Source of the DNA: Acinetobacter sp. ANC 3929
Lineage (GTDB): Bacteria; Pseudomonadota; Gammaproteobacteria; Pseudomonadales; Moraxellaceae
Assembly (NCBI RefSeq): GCF_000369405.1
Contig: NZ_KB849999.1
Coordinates: forward strand, 664,054 to 728,053
Direction: 5' to 3'
DNA: 64,000 bases
In this document: positions 36,399 through 47,020 of the stretch, piece after piece
How positions within the stretch are numbered: position 1 is the stretch's first letter
Layout of the letters: the number at the start of each line of letters is the position of its first letter
Translations under genes and position numbers: made by a program
The notes under the pieces: generated by a model
The model's input: the letters and a program-made list of their open reading frames with translations, nothing else
The model's database searches: none
What the model was told of the DNA's origin: nothing

Positions 36399-37925
36399 CT
36401 AGTGGGTCGGCATGCCACCCGTATTGCCTTTCGGTTTTGGACTCAGCCAGATCAAGGCACTGGCAAATACAAACACAATCGCCAACAGCATAAACACATG
36501 GTTGGCCGACATGGTAATCGCTTCTTTATCCACCAAATTAGCAATCACACCTAGCGTTGCATCGGGTGAGAATCCATTCTGAAGCAGACTATTTTGGACT
36601 TCTTGCGGATGCAGATTATTGACCATTTCGCTACGTGCCACTTTGGCATGATCATCCCAAATGGTGACTGCAATTGAAGCACCAATCGCACCTGCCATAG
36701 TTCTGAGAAAGTTCATTAGACCAGCGGCTGATGCCATTTCTTGTGGTAATACTGAGCCCATTGCAATATTCGACAATGGAATAAAGAAAAATGGCACTGC
36801 AAAACCTTGCAAGATTTGTGGCCACGCCAAGGCCATAAAGTCAGCATCCGTTACCCAAAATGCACGCATTAAAGTCACGACACCCAGTAAAGCCAGACCA
36901 AAACTGGCCAACGCCCGAGGGTCATATTTGGTCGATAATTTAGCCACAATCGGTGACATGGTGAGACTGCCCAACCCCATTGTCGCGGTCAGATAGCCAG
37001 CCCAGGTTGCGGTGTAGCCCAAATTGATCTGTAACCATTGCGGGATCAACACAATACTGCCAAAAAAGGAGCCGAAGCCAAAGGCCAGTGCCAACACCGA
37101 AACAGCGAAGCCCCGATGCCTAAATACATATAGATTGACCACGGGATGCTTCTCGGTCAGCTCCCAGATCATAAACACAATAAAGCCGACCACCGCAATC
37201 AAAGCCAGCATAATAATACTGCTGCTATTAAACCAATCGCGTTCATGTCCTAGATCCAGCATCAATTGCAATGCGCCAATCCACAACACCAATAAACCCA
37301 GACCAATGGCATCGATGCGCATTTTTTCAGTTTTGGTTTCAGCCACAGACAATAATCGAATAGAGGCTAGAACACAGAAAATCCCAACTGGAATATTAAT
37401 AAAGAAGATCCAGTGCCAAGACAGATTGTCACTAATCAGCCCACCAAGGATCGGCCCTAGAATTGGCCCAATCACCGTGGTCATTGCCCAAAGTCCCATC
37501 GCCTGAGCATGTTTTTCAGGTGGGAAAATCCGCATCAATAAAGTTTGGCTGAGCGGCATCAGTGGGCCGCCACACAAGCCTTGTCCAATTCGGAAAAATA
37601 CCAGCATTTCTAAGGAGGTCGCCAAACCACATAAGAATGAAAAGACAGTAAAACCAATCAATCCGAAGACAAATACCCGAACCGTACCAAAGCGTCCTGC
37701 AAGCCAACCTGTTAAAGGGACACAAATCGCTTCCGCAACGGCATAAGAAGTAATCACCCATGTCCCTTGAGAACTGGACACAGCGAGGTTTCCTGTAATA
37801 TGTGGCACAGAAACATTGGCAATTGTGGTATCTAGTACCACCATAAAATTTGAGAGTGCGATCACGAAAGCTGCAAGCAGTAATCGCCCGCCACTGAGTT
37901 CTGCAAAAGGGTTTTGCGTTTTCAT
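36399..37925 (-). CDS. emrB: DHA2-family MFS multidrug efflux permease, EmrB-like
   Basis: 508 aa with about 14 membrane helices. The family start (VALSNFMVVLDTTIANVSVPHI) carries the DHA2 motif D1, and GWLAGRFGTVRVF is motif A. GPILGPILGGLI is motif C of drug:H+ antiporters. It follows the adaptor gene by 6 bp and works with it and a TolC-like channel to expel hydrophobic toxicants. The outer-membrane partner is not in the window. Confidence 0.92.
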   Translation of the reverse strand: MKTQNPFAELSGGRLLLAAFVIALSNFMVVLDTTIANVSVPHITGNLAVSSSQGTWVITSYAVAEAICVPLTGWLAGRFGTVRVFVFGLIGFTVFSFLCGLATSLEMLVFFRIGQGLCGGPLMPLSQTLLMRIFPPEKHAQAMGLWAMTTVIGPILGPILGGLISDNLSWHWIFFINIPVGIFCVLASIRLLSVAETKTEKMRIDAIGLGLLVLWIGALQLMLDLGHERDWFNSSSIIMLALIAVVGFIVFMIWELTEKHPVVNLYVFRHRGFAVSVLALAFGFGSFFGSIVLIPQWLQINLGYTATWAGYLTATMGLGSLTMSPIVAKLSTKYDPRALASFGLALLGVVTLMRAFWVTDADFMALAWPQILQGFAVPFFFIPLSNIAMGSVLPQEMASAAGLMNFLRTMAGAIGASIAVTIWDDHAKVARSEMVNNLHPQEVQNSLLQNGFSPDATLGVIANLVDKEAITMSANHVFMLLAIVFVFASALIWLSPKPKGNTGGMPTH

Positions 37926-37931
37926 GGCTGA

Positions 37932-39080
37932 TTACTTCGATACGAGATCAATATCCGCTTGCATCGACAGCCCCACACGTAATGGATGTTCTGCAAGTTC
38001 TTTCGGATCAAGGCTAATACGTACAGGTAGACGCTGTACCACTTTAATCCAGTTCCCTGTGGCATTTTGTGCAGGAATCAAGGCAAATGCTGCACCAGTA
38101 CCACCCGAGAAACCTTGCACAGTACCGTGATAAACCACATCATCACCATACAAATCAGAACGAAGTGTTACCTTCTGCCCTGCTTTCACCTTGGCGAGCT
38201 GGCTTTCTTTATAGTTTGCATCGACATACAGTGCTGAAATAGGGACAACCGACATCATCGCTGTACCTGGTGCAACACGTTGCCCAATCTGAATATTACG
38301 ACGCGCTACCACACCATCGACTGGTGCACGAATCACTGTCCGCTCTAAATCCAGTGCAGCCTGTTCTACATGTGCTTTAGCCACCAATACATCTGGTGTT
38401 GATGCTTCATTCACCCCTTGAATCAAGGCTTCATTAGCGGCAAAAGTACTTTCAGCCGCTTTACGGCTTGATGTTGCTTGCGCCAAACCTGCTTGAGTCA
38501 GCTCTAAACTGGCTTTGGCTGTAGACACAGCACTTTGCGCCTTACTCAATTCTTCTTTAGAAATGGCACCTGTCGCAGCAAGTTCATTACGGCGTTTCAG
38601 CTCCAATACCGCACGATCATAATCGGCTTGAGCTTTGGTCACTTGTGCTTGTGCACTGCTGATTTCATCATTACGCACTACAACTTGAGAGTTTAAAGAG
38701 CTACTATTTGCTTGGCTTTGTTTATATTGACGTTGCGCCTTGGCTAACTCAGCTTGTGCCTGTGCCAGTTGAATCTTGGCATCACGCTCATCAATACGGA
38801 CCAGTACATCACCCTGTTTGACCTGTTGTGTGTCTTTCACCAACACTTCAGCCACTTGCCCACTGACCATTGACGTGATTTGTGCAGTTTCTGCACCCAC
38901 ATAGGCATTGTCTGTACTGACGGAATGATTAAAGAATAACGCCCAAATACCATACAAAATTGCAGCGAGAATGAGAATGAGCACGAAAAAGCCGAGGAAT
39001 TTTTTACGTTTTGCTTTCATTGCATCATCTGATGCCGAATCTGAAGCAGCATCCTGTAGATTGGCTTGGGCGTCAGTCAT
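37932..39080 (-). CDS. emrA: EmrA-like periplasmic adaptor (HlyD family)
   Basis: 382 aa. A short cytoplasmic N-terminus is followed by one membrane helix (FLGFFVLILILAAILYGIWALFF). The lipoyl/barrel-sandwich halves (STDNAYVGAETAQITSMVSGQVAEVLV and VIRAPVDGVVARRNIQIGQRV) flank a long alpha-helical hairpin rich in Ala, Gln and Lys. Linked to the EmrB-type permease in one operon. The wide intergenic region upstream, shared with the AraC-type gene, holds its promoter. Confidence 0.92.
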   Translation of the reverse strand: MTDAQANLQDAASDSASDDAMKAKRKKFLGFFVLILILAAILYGIWALFFNHSVSTDNAYVGAETAQITSMVSGQVAEVLVKDTQQVKQGDVLVRIDERDAKIQLAQAQAELAKAQRQYKQSQANSSSLNSQVVVRNDEISSAQAQVTKAQADYDRAVLELKRRNELAATGAISKEELSKAQSAVSTAKASLELTQAGLAQATSSRKAAESTFAANEALIQGVNEASTPDVLVAKAHVEQAALDLERTVIRAPVDGVVARRNIQIGQRVAPGTAMMSVVPISALYVDANYKESQLAKVKAGQKVTLRSDLYGDDVVYHGTVQGFSGGTGAAFALIPAQNATGNWIKVVQRLPVRISLDPKELAEHPLRVGLSMQADIDLVSK

Positions 39081-39548
39081 AGGTTATTCCTGAAATTAAA
39101 GAGATTTTTAACTTTTGGTTTAATCAGCCGGCCAGTTTAATTTTAAAAACTTAACTGAATGTTAAAAAACCAAAAATGTAAAATAAGAGAAAAAACTATT
39201 TCGCATTTTAACGGTAAAAAATCATATGACGAGATTAAAAAAAATAACTGATGCGTTCAATTCTTATAAATTGATATTTTAATGATTATAAAAAACTTAA
39301 AGTTTGGATTCTAAACGAGTGATGTTCGCAATGCCTACTGATACAACAATACTTAGCATACCTATAAAGCATAAAGATATATGTGGTGTAGGCTTGTGTA
39401 TTTTGCTGGATTTGCTCTAATGAACTTAGGTAGAAGAATGATTTTTGTATAGTGTCCTATTCTTCCACGCGAGAAAAACACGGTCATTTATGGATCAGAA
39501 TGGCATTTTTCTTGCAAATAAAACAACAAACATTCGCTAGGTGAAAGG
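39081..39548. other. Divergent intergenic region between emrA-like and AraC-type genes
   Basis: 468 bp, very AT-rich at the emrA side. It must hold the promoters of both divergent genes. I see no open frame, RNA or convincing operator. A GAAAGG ribosome-binding sequence abuts the AraC-type start. Confidence 0.5.
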
Positions 39549-40547
39549 ATGATGACATCACTCAGCCAAAACATGGATCTTATCCACCATTCGCATCAAG
39601 CTGACTTTGCTCAAGATCTGATGTCAATGATCTGTGGTGAACACCGCTTGGACACCCTTTGTCGAGAAACACTCGACTTTCATTATGACGGGATTCGTTT
39701 ACCACATAAAAAAATGGCGATCGGGACCATCCGTTATGGAGCCAATGTTGCCATCAATATTGCCAATCTAAAAGCCTATAGCATCAGCCTGCCGTTTCAT
39801 GGCAAGCAAACACTCAGCATCCGTGGTGCCAAGTATCAATCTGATGCAGATACAGGCCTTATCGTTTCTAATCAAGATTTGCAGGATTTGGTCATTAATC
39901 AGGATTGTCAAAAATTTCAGGTGGTGATTCCTGAAAAAAGTCTGCATATGGTGCTATCAGAGCTCCTGAATCAACCACTGGAACAAGCATTGGTGTTTAA
40001 CCCTGAAATCTCTCTCGGCATGACGGGTTTAATGAAAGCCTGGTGGAATAACATCGAAAATTTTTTACAACTCAAATCACATTATGCTGACTTTTCTGGC
40101 TTACCGATGTTTTCTGAGGATTATGAAAATTTTGTGATTAAAGCGCTACTGCTGTCACAGGAAAGTAATTATTCTGCGGCATTGCATGAACGCTGCAATC
40201 AAATGGAACCCGCGTATATCCGCAAAGTGAAGAATTTTATTGTGCAACATGCACAGGAATCCTTCGATGCAGAGAGTTTACAACGTTTAGCAGGTGTTTC
40301 TAAATCCAAACTCTATGAGGAGTTCCAGCAATATTATGGACTCAGTCCGATGGCCTATTTACGCAAATATCGACTGCAGCAAATCTATAACATATTGAGT
40401 CATACTGCTAAACATCAAAAAATTTCAATCTCCAAACTGGCCTATGATTGGGGCTTTAATCACCTCAGCCGTTTTGCGCAAGAATATAAAGATGAATTTG
40501 GCGAAAAACCGAGTGAAACCCGTAATAAAACGAATGAAATATCATAA
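39549..40547 (+). CDS. antR: AraC/XylS-family regulator, probable activator of antABC
   Basis: 332 aa. The N-terminal part fits the AraC_binding_2 type (IRYGANVAINIANLKAYSISLPFHGKQ). The C-terminal 100 residues hold two helix-turn-helix motifs (AESLQRLAGVSKSKLYEEFQQYYGLSPMAYLRKYRL and SISKLAYDWGFNHLSRFAQEYKDEFGEKPSE). It lies next to the aromatic-acid transporter and antCBA; AraC-type AntR proteins activate anthranilate dioxygenase genes in other proteobacteria, so that role is likely. Two copies of CTCTATCCAG 21 bp apart upstream of antA are the candidate binding site. The symbol is by context. Confidence 0.8.
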   Translation: MMTSLSQNMDLIHHSHQADFAQDLMSMICGEHRLDTLCRETLDFHYDGIRLPHKKMAIGTIRYGANVAINIANLKAYSISLPFHGKQTLSIRGAKYQSDADTGLIVSNQDLQDLVINQDCQKFQVVIPEKSLHMVLSELLNQPLEQALVFNPEISLGMTGLMKAWWNNIENFLQLKSHYADFSGLPMFSEDYENFVIKALLLSQESNYSAALHERCNQMEPAYIRKVKNFIVQHAQESFDAESLQRLAGVSKSKLYEEFQQYYGLSPMAYLRKYRLQQIYNILSHTAKHQKISISKLAYDWGFNHLSRFAQEYKDEFGEKPSETRNKTNEIS

Positions 40548-40558
40548 AAAAACAAAAG

Positions 40559-40586
40559 CCCAGTGTCTGAAAGCACTGGGTTTTTT
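40559..40586. terminator. Bidirectional terminator between antR-like gene and transporter gene
   Basis: CCCAGTG and CACTGGG form a 7-bp stem followed by six T on the plus strand and preceded by A-rich sequence. It serves both convergent genes. Confidence 0.85.
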
Positions 40587-40598
40587 CTTAGGCGTAGG

Positions 40599-41933
40599 TT
40601 AATTGATACTTAAGACAGCATTGGCTTTATTGTTTTGACGCATCGCTTTCAAACTCAATGCAATAAAAGCAATAAAGGTCGGCAAAGCCAATAAATAGAA
40701 AATACCACCGAGACTAATTTCATAGGTAAAGATATAAGAACCGAAGAATGCCCCAAAAATTGCACCAACGCGTCCAATGCCATGCATCCATGACACGCCA
40801 ACTGCACGACATTGTGACGGGTAGAATAATGCAGCCAATGGTAACAATGATGATTGTGCACCAGTGAGCAAAGCACCTATCAGGAAAATAGAGATCCCAA
40901 GCAACAAAATGCTTGAGCTGACAAAACCGGCAACGATAAATAGAATGAATGCCATTAAATACGCATATTTAATCACGATGGTTGGATTGAGTTTATCCAT
41001 ATACCAACCCATGATGACAGCGCCAATCACCCCACCAAATGGGAAAATTGCAGCAATGAGACTAAACTGCTGGGTACTAAAACCTGCTGTTTTTAAAATC
41101 GTTGGCATCCAGCTGGTCAGTAAATAGAACACCAATAGACTCATGAAACAGCACAGCCATAACATGACTGAACCCCATAGATATTTACTTAAAACCATTT
41201 TGACTGGACTTTCAGCATGATTGACACCCACTTGAGGGAGTTCAATCTTGACCTTGTCAATAAACAAGTGGCCTTGAATTTTTTCAAGAATACTTTGGGC
41301 TCTATTTTGCTGCTCTGTTTTAATTAAATACGGTACTGATTCTGGCAATTTCAGCAACAAAGCCAGCACGAGGAACAAAGGAATGATGCCACCTAAAATC
41401 ACCACCTTGGCCCAGCCTAAGTTTTCCAGTAAATACGCAGACAGTAAACCACCACAGGAAATCCCCAGCATAAAACCACAACCCGCCAAACCCGTCAGAA
41501 AAGCTTTACGTTTTGCGGGCATATACTCTGAAACAATGGTACTGATATTTGGCATCGCAGCACCCAACCCAACACCGGTAATAAAACGGTAAATCATCAA
41601 ATCTTGTGTGGAAGAAGCAAAGCCACATAAGATGGTAAATACGGAAAATAATAAAGTCGTGGACACAATCACGCCTTTACGGCCAAACCGATCTGCCAAT
41701 GGCCCAGAAATAATCGCACCAATCGACATCCCCACTAGCGCCGCGCTCAGCACTGGCGCCAATTCAGGCTTGCTAATGCCCCAATCATCCAATAAGGCTG
41801 GCGCAATAAAACCGATAATCCCGGTATCTAAACCATCACAGAAAAACACCAGAAAGCCCAATGCAAAAACCAGCCATTGTAAGGGCGACAGCCGATCTCG
41901 ATTAATCACATGATTCACATCAATTGTCTTCAT
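40599..41933 (-). CDS. MFS aromatic acid:H+ symporter (AAHS family)
   Basis: 444 aa with 12 predicted membrane helices. The first helix carries FFCDGLDTGIIGFIAPALLDDWGIS, the family Asp-Gly-x-Asp motif, and the loop 2-3 motif is GPLADRFGRKGVI. Relatives (BenK, PcaK, MhpT-like) import benzoate-type acids. It lies downstream of antC in the same direction, with the dioxygenase genes and their probable regulator, so anthranilate is the likely substrate (inference). Confidence 0.9.
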   Translation of the reverse strand: MKTIDVNHVINRDRLSPLQWLVFALGFLVFFCDGLDTGIIGFIAPALLDDWGISKPELAPVLSAALVGMSIGAIISGPLADRFGRKGVIVSTTLLFSVFTILCGFASSTQDLMIYRFITGVGLGAAMPNISTIVSEYMPAKRKAFLTGLAGCGFMLGISCGGLLSAYLLENLGWAKVVILGGIIPLFLVLALLLKLPESVPYLIKTEQQNRAQSILEKIQGHLFIDKVKIELPQVGVNHAESPVKMVLSKYLWGSVMLWLCCFMSLLVFYLLTSWMPTILKTAGFSTQQFSLIAAIFPFGGVIGAVIMGWYMDKLNPTIVIKYAYLMAFILFIVAGFVSSSILLLGISIFLIGALLTGAQSSLLPLAALFYPSQCRAVGVSWMHGIGRVGAIFGAFFGSYIFTYEISLGGIFYLLALPTFIAFIALSLKAMRQNNKANAVLSIN

Positions 41934-42068
41934 TTTTATTCCCTTAAAAGTAGATGTTTCAACGTATGCTCACGTTGAGATTTTTAATTTTTCAAACTGC
42001 TTAATTATCTTAAACAGAGGGATTTCCCCTCCCTCTGTTTTGCGTCAATCATCTGGCAACGCAGCCGA

Positions 42069-43103
42069 TCAATTACGAGCCGTATTACTCTGTAAAAACT
42101 TTTCGCTATATAGGCGATAGTTCTTTAAAGCATGTTGATCCAACCAACTTTTGACGGCTTCTATCATCGGTGGCGGACCACATAAATACATATCAAATGC
42201 CTGTTCCGCGAGTTGATCTCGATTCAGGTGCTCATGGATATAACCTGTTTTACCTGTCCACACATCCGATGCTTGGGTTACGACGGGTTGATATTTGAAA
42301 TTTGGCAGACGTTCAGCATAAGTCTGCAATCGAGATTGTTCACATAAATCAGCTTCTTGATTGACCCCGTAATACAATTGAATTGCAGGTGGGTTCGCCT
42401 GTTCTGCAATATTGTCGAGCATGCCTAAAAAAGCCGACAGCCCCGTTCCTCCGGCAATAAATACCAAAGGACGCTCAACTTCACGAAGATAAAAACTACC
42501 GAGAGGTGCTTCCATCATCATGGTTTGACCCACTTGGCAGCGATCACGTAAATAATTACTCATTACCCCATCGGGTAATAGGCGAATTAAAAACTGCAAC
42601 TGATTGCTCTGATTCGGACGATTGGCAAAAGAATAAGAACGCCAGTCATCAGTCTCAGGGATCTGCAAACGTGCATATTGGCCTGGTAAAAACTCTAATT
42701 GCTTAGTAGATGAACTGGCATCAACGTGTAAAATCGCGGTTGTCTCGGACACCAGTTCAACCTGAGTCACTTGCGTTGCAATTTTCAGTGTCTCGCCAGC
42801 GTTACAGATTTCAGAATTATGATCGAAATAGAATGCAGCATTGGATTTGACTCGCGTTTGACAAGCCAACATTTTACGCTCGGCCAAATCACGCTCACTT
42901 AAAGCATCTTCATCCACATATTCTTGTTCATAAATGCCTGTTTCACACTGTCCCTGACAGGTTCCGCACACGCCTTCACGGCAATCCAAAGGTAAGTTAA
43001 TGCCTTGACGAATAGCAGCATTAAGTAACAGTTCATCCTCCTGTACCGAAATAAAGAAGGTTTTCCCATCGGCAAAATTAAGTGCAACTGAATGTCCCAT
43101 CAT
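42069..43103 (-). CDS. antC: Anthranilate 1,2-dioxygenase electron transfer component
   Basis: 344 aa. N-terminal plant-type ferredoxin domain with cysteines in CREGVCGTCQ and MLACQTR for a [2Fe-2S] cluster. An FAD domain (RSYSFANRP) and an NADH domain (FIAGGTGLSAFLGML, then CGPPPMIEAV) follow. It passes electrons from NADH to AntAB. A start at 43100 (MGHSVALNF) is equally possible. The gene order antA-antB-antC is compact. Confidence 0.93.
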   Translation of the reverse strand: MMGHSVALNFADGKTFFISVQEDELLLNAAIRQGINLPLDCREGVCGTCQGQCETGIYEQEYVDEDALSERDLAERKMLACQTRVKSNAAFYFDHNSEICNAGETLKIATQVTQVELVSETTAILHVDASSSTKQLEFLPGQYARLQIPETDDWRSYSFANRPNQSNQLQFLIRLLPDGVMSNYLRDRCQVGQTMMMEAPLGSFYLREVERPLVFIAGGTGLSAFLGMLDNIAEQANPPAIQLYYGVNQEADLCEQSRLQTYAERLPNFKYQPVVTQASDVWTGKTGYIHEHLNRDQLAEQAFDMYLCGPPPMIEAVKSWLDQHALKNYRLYSEKFLQSNTARN

Positions 43104-43112
43104 GATGCTCCC

Positions 43113-43604
43113 TTAAACATGATAAAAATCCAACACCGAATCAATTTTGTCATTTAGCAAAATCGTGTGCTGACGGCGAATACGGAATCCTTCAGCCGTT
43201 TGTCTTAACACGTAAGTGGCATGTCCATAGAAACAACCTTCTAAGCCTTGACGGTTATATAAGGTGCTCCATCCGACTCTGGCTTCAATCAAACCATCTT
43301 GCAGGTTTTTAACCTGTACATTTTGAATACTGTGCTGGGTACGGGGTAAGGGGGTCGCCGATGCTGCTTTTCCAGTACGGATACGGAATACGCGGTCTTC
43401 TAGACCCGATCGATCTGCATAATAGATATAAGACAGACCCTGATTCGGATCTTCGACATATTGATGATCGTCAATCCATTGCGGAATGTGATATTCACTA
43501 TCTTCATCATATAGTTCCAGATAGGCATCCCAGTCATAACGGTCGCATAACTCTGATTTTTGATAAAGGAATTGTGAAACAGCAAAATGTAGTTCAGCAG
43601 TCAT
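43113..43604 (-). CDS. antB: Anthranilate 1,2-dioxygenase small subunit
   Basis: 163-aa beta subunit of a ring-hydroxylating dioxygenase, cystatin-like fold (LYDEDSEYHIPQW ... YYADRSGLEDRVFRIRTGKA ... RRQHTILLNDKIDSVLDFYHV). It forms the alpha3beta3 oxygenase with AntA. Encoded between antA (3 bp upstream) and antC. Confidence 0.93.
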   Translation of the reverse strand: MTAELHFAVSQFLYQKSELCDRYDWDAYLELYDEDSEYHIPQWIDDHQYVEDPNQGLSYIYYADRSGLEDRVFRIRTGKAASATPLPRTQHSIQNVQVKNLQDGLIEARVGWSTLYNRQGLEGCFYGHATYVLRQTAEGFRIRRQHTILLNDKIDSVLDFYHV

Positions 43605-43607
43605 GAC

Positions 43608-45023
43608 TTATACCTCTTCCGTTGCTGTATCAAGTTGATAAGTAATATCCTGCATTTTTAAAGCTTTGCGATTTAAGCCATCCAGCATCAAACGTTGCCA
43701 TTGACCATGTTGATTGACATACAAACCTTCATGCGTCAGTTCACGTCCCGTAATCACGGGTCGGATTCCGAGATCTTGTGCATTTGGGGTTATGTCATAA
43801 CACCAAGTATGATGACCACGAGAAATATCACTCCAACGTTCCAGACGCGCCTGAAATCCTTTTTGCTGTTCCCGAAACTCCACCAAATCATCTGGCGTAC
43901 CTAAGCCCGAGACATTGAAAAAGTCTTCAAACTGGCGAATACGGTTACGACGCGCTTCGGTTGACTCCCCTTTTACCGCGAGACATTGGCTAATCACTTC
44001 GGTTTTATTCCATGCCACTGGACGCACAATCCTTAGCTGTGAACTGATCTGATCCATAAAAAATAAACTTGGATACAGGTTTAAATTTCTTAGGCGGTGC
44101 ATGGCCCATTCCGCACGCTTCGTACCATATTTTTCCACTAGATAAGGCATGACGGTGTCATAGCCTGGACGCACTGCGGGATTTGGCATCTCACTGAATA
44201 AAACGCTGTGACCATTTTTAAAACTGAACCAGCCATCATCAGTCTGGTTATCGCCTGCACCTAATTTGCTGTAGTCCAAAGTATCCAGATCATCGCCTTT
44301 GGCTGCATTGACTTGCTGGCGATGTTGCACAGTGGAGACATAGTTATAGTGCACGGTACTGACGTGATAGCCATCCAGTCCATTTTCATTTTGCAGCTTC
44401 CAATTTCCTGCAAAAGTATAGGCCGACTTGCCTTGCAGGACTTCTAACTCGCCAGTCGGTGACTGCTCTACCATTAAATCGAGGAATACTTTGGCATCCC
44501 CCAAGAAGTCTTCAAGGCTATCCGTTGCCTGTGTATCCAGACTGACAAAAACAAAACCACGATAACTGGCAATACGTCCTTGTTTGAGACCACGACTGGA
44601 CTTATCAAAATCTTCACAATATTCAGCAGGCGCTTTGACTTTGACCAGACGACCATCAGATTTATAGCACCATGCATGAAACGGACAGGTAAACGTGGAT
44701 TGATTGCCTTTGGTAACACGAGTCAAGGTCGCACCACGATGCTCACAGGCATTGACCATGGCATGTAATTGGCCTTGGCCATCACGGCTAATAATTAAGG
44801 GTTGTCGTCCAATCTGAACCGTTAGAAAATCATGATTGTTGGGAATTTCACTTTCGTGGCAGGCATAAATCCAGACTTTTTCAAAAATGAATTCCATTTC
44901 CAAATCGAAAAGTTCAGCCTCTGTGAACATATCACGTGCGATACGAAACACCCCATCCTTAGGGCGAAAGTCGAGACATCCTGTAATAAAATTCTGCCAT
45001 CCAGCAATATTACGTGTTGTCAT
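43608..45023 (-). CDS. antA: Anthranilate 1,2-dioxygenase large subunit
   Basis: 471 aa with the start at 45023 (MTTRNIAGWQNF), chosen because GGAGG lies upstream; an ATG at 45038 overlaps that site. The Rieske [2Fe-2S] ligands are visible as CEHRG and CPFHAWC. The mononuclear iron ligands are in NGLDGYHVSTVHYNYV. It converts anthranilate to catechol with release of CO2 and NH3. It agrees closely with Acinetobacter AntA as I recall it (family knowledge, not a search). Paired with antB, antC, a transporter and an AraC-type regulator. Confidence 0.93.
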   Translation of the reverse strand: MTTRNIAGWQNFITGCLDFRPKDGVFRIARDMFTEAELFDLEMEFIFEKVWIYACHESEIPNNHDFLTVQIGRQPLIISRDGQGQLHAMVNACEHRGATLTRVTKGNQSTFTCPFHAWCYKSDGRLVKVKAPAEYCEDFDKSSRGLKQGRIASYRGFVFVSLDTQATDSLEDFLGDAKVFLDLMVEQSPTGELEVLQGKSAYTFAGNWKLQNENGLDGYHVSTVHYNYVSTVQHRQQVNAAKGDDLDTLDYSKLGAGDNQTDDGWFSFKNGHSVLFSEMPNPAVRPGYDTVMPYLVEKYGTKRAEWAMHRLRNLNLYPSLFFMDQISSQLRIVRPVAWNKTEVISQCLAVKGESTEARRNRIRQFEDFFNVSGLGTPDDLVEFREQQKGFQARLERWSDISRGHHTWCYDITPNAQDLGIRPVITGRELTHEGLYVNQHGQWQRLMLDGLNRKALKMQDITYQLDTATEEV

Positions 45024-45082
45024 TTTTATGTCCTCCAATCAATAAAAACCTTTTCTTGATTGAAGCGTGATTTAGTCGTGGG

Positions 45083-45113
45083 CTCTATCCAGTTTTTCCA
45101 GATCTCTATCCAG
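45083..45113 (-). promoter_or_regulatory. Direct-repeat activator site upstream of antA
   Basis: CTCTATCCAG occurs at 45083-45092 and again at 45104-45113, exactly 21 bp (two helical turns) apart, 60-90 bp before the antA start. On the antA strand the repeat reads CTGGATAGAG, containing the GGATA core typical of XylS/AraC-family half-sites. Confidence 0.6.
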
Positions 45114-45153
45114 ATTGTGAATAATTTTAAATAAGCTCAGCAGGAGAATGTTG

Positions 45154-45174
45154 AATCATGAACAAAACATGATT
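45154..45174. promoter_or_regulatory. Inverted repeat upstream of the ant activator site
   Basis: AATCATG-N7-CATGATT is a perfect 7-bp inverted repeat 40 bp further from antA than the direct repeats. It could bind a second regulator; it is not followed by a T-run, so it is not a terminator. Confidence 0.35.
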
Positions 45175-45280
45175 TGCAGATACGGCAAAGAATTGTGCAG
45201 GACAATAATGATAGGCTTTGAAATTAAATAAGCCCCTCAGGCTATAAATGAGAGGCGCTCAATATTTTTATTTTAAGAAA

Positions 45281-45778
45281 TTAATATGCATACGAGGCAA
45301 TTGCGGTTGCAATCGCTTTACCTTCATCATTGACCATAGTCATACGCATGGTGCAACCTTTACGACCTAGACGTAAGGTTTCAGCACGAGCAATAAAATG
45401 TTTGCCACGTCCTGGTGCCAGATAATCGACCCGCATATCTACAGTAGCTAAACGCGATACTTTCTTAATGGTATCAGGTAAATCTTCTGGCGTGGCACGG
45501 CGATAAAGCTGCTCCATCGCAACCACCCCACCAATACTGTCCAGAATCGTTGCTGCGACACCCCCATGTAAAATCTGAAATGCAACATTCCCGACTAACT
45601 CTGGCTGCATCTCAAAATACGCTTCAATCTGATCATCAACCACTCGCATGACCATGCCACTGTATTTAAAAAAAGGACAGGCATTGAATGCCTTACACAG
45701 CTGTTTTAAAACCACTTGGTGGTCTGCCTTGGCACCTAGCTGAATATTCCCAGTCCAGTTTCTCTTTACATCATTCAT
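45281..45778 (-). CDS. Hotdog-fold thioesterase (PaaI/YigI-like)
   Basis: 165 aa. The hotdog core is visible in LHGGVAATILDSIGGVVAME, and KKVSRLATVDMRVDYLAPGRGKHFIARAETLRLGRKGCTMRM matches YigI-type acyl-CoA thioesterases. It hydrolyses acyl-CoA or aryl-CoA esters; the substrate is unknown. It stands alone, divergent from hemB, with 170 bp between. Confidence 0.85.
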   Translation of the reverse strand: MNDVKRNWTGNIQLGAKADHQVVLKQLCKAFNACPFFKYSGMVMRVVDDQIEAYFEMQPELVGNVAFQILHGGVAATILDSIGGVVAMEQLYRRATPEDLPDTIKKVSRLATVDMRVDYLAPGRGKHFIARAETLRLGRKGCTMRMTMVNDEGKAIATAIASYAY

Positions 45779-45903
45779 ACGCGGCCTACACTCAATGGAA
45801 AGAAGAACTTTCCATTATTTTGCACAAATCTAAAAATATGGGGCTACAATAGCGGGGTTCTGTAATTGAGCAACAGCGCTAAGCTCTCCCTAGCGTGACT
45901 TAA

Positions 45904-46962
<1,059 letters not shown>

Positions 46963-46973
46963 ATCTCCCCTAA

Positions 46974-46994
46974 CCCCTCTTTGATAAAGAGGGG
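46974..46994 (+). terminator. Hairpin after hemB
   Basis: CCCCTCTTT and AAAGAGGGG form a 9-bp stem 12 bp past the hemB stop, followed by a weak T-rich stretch (AATCTTT). Similar CCCCTAACCCCTC sequences recur between genes in Acinetobacter as I recall, so this may also be a dispersed repeat. Confidence 0.55.
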
Positions 46995-47020
46995 AATCTT
47001 TAAACTGGTTTAACTTTATC

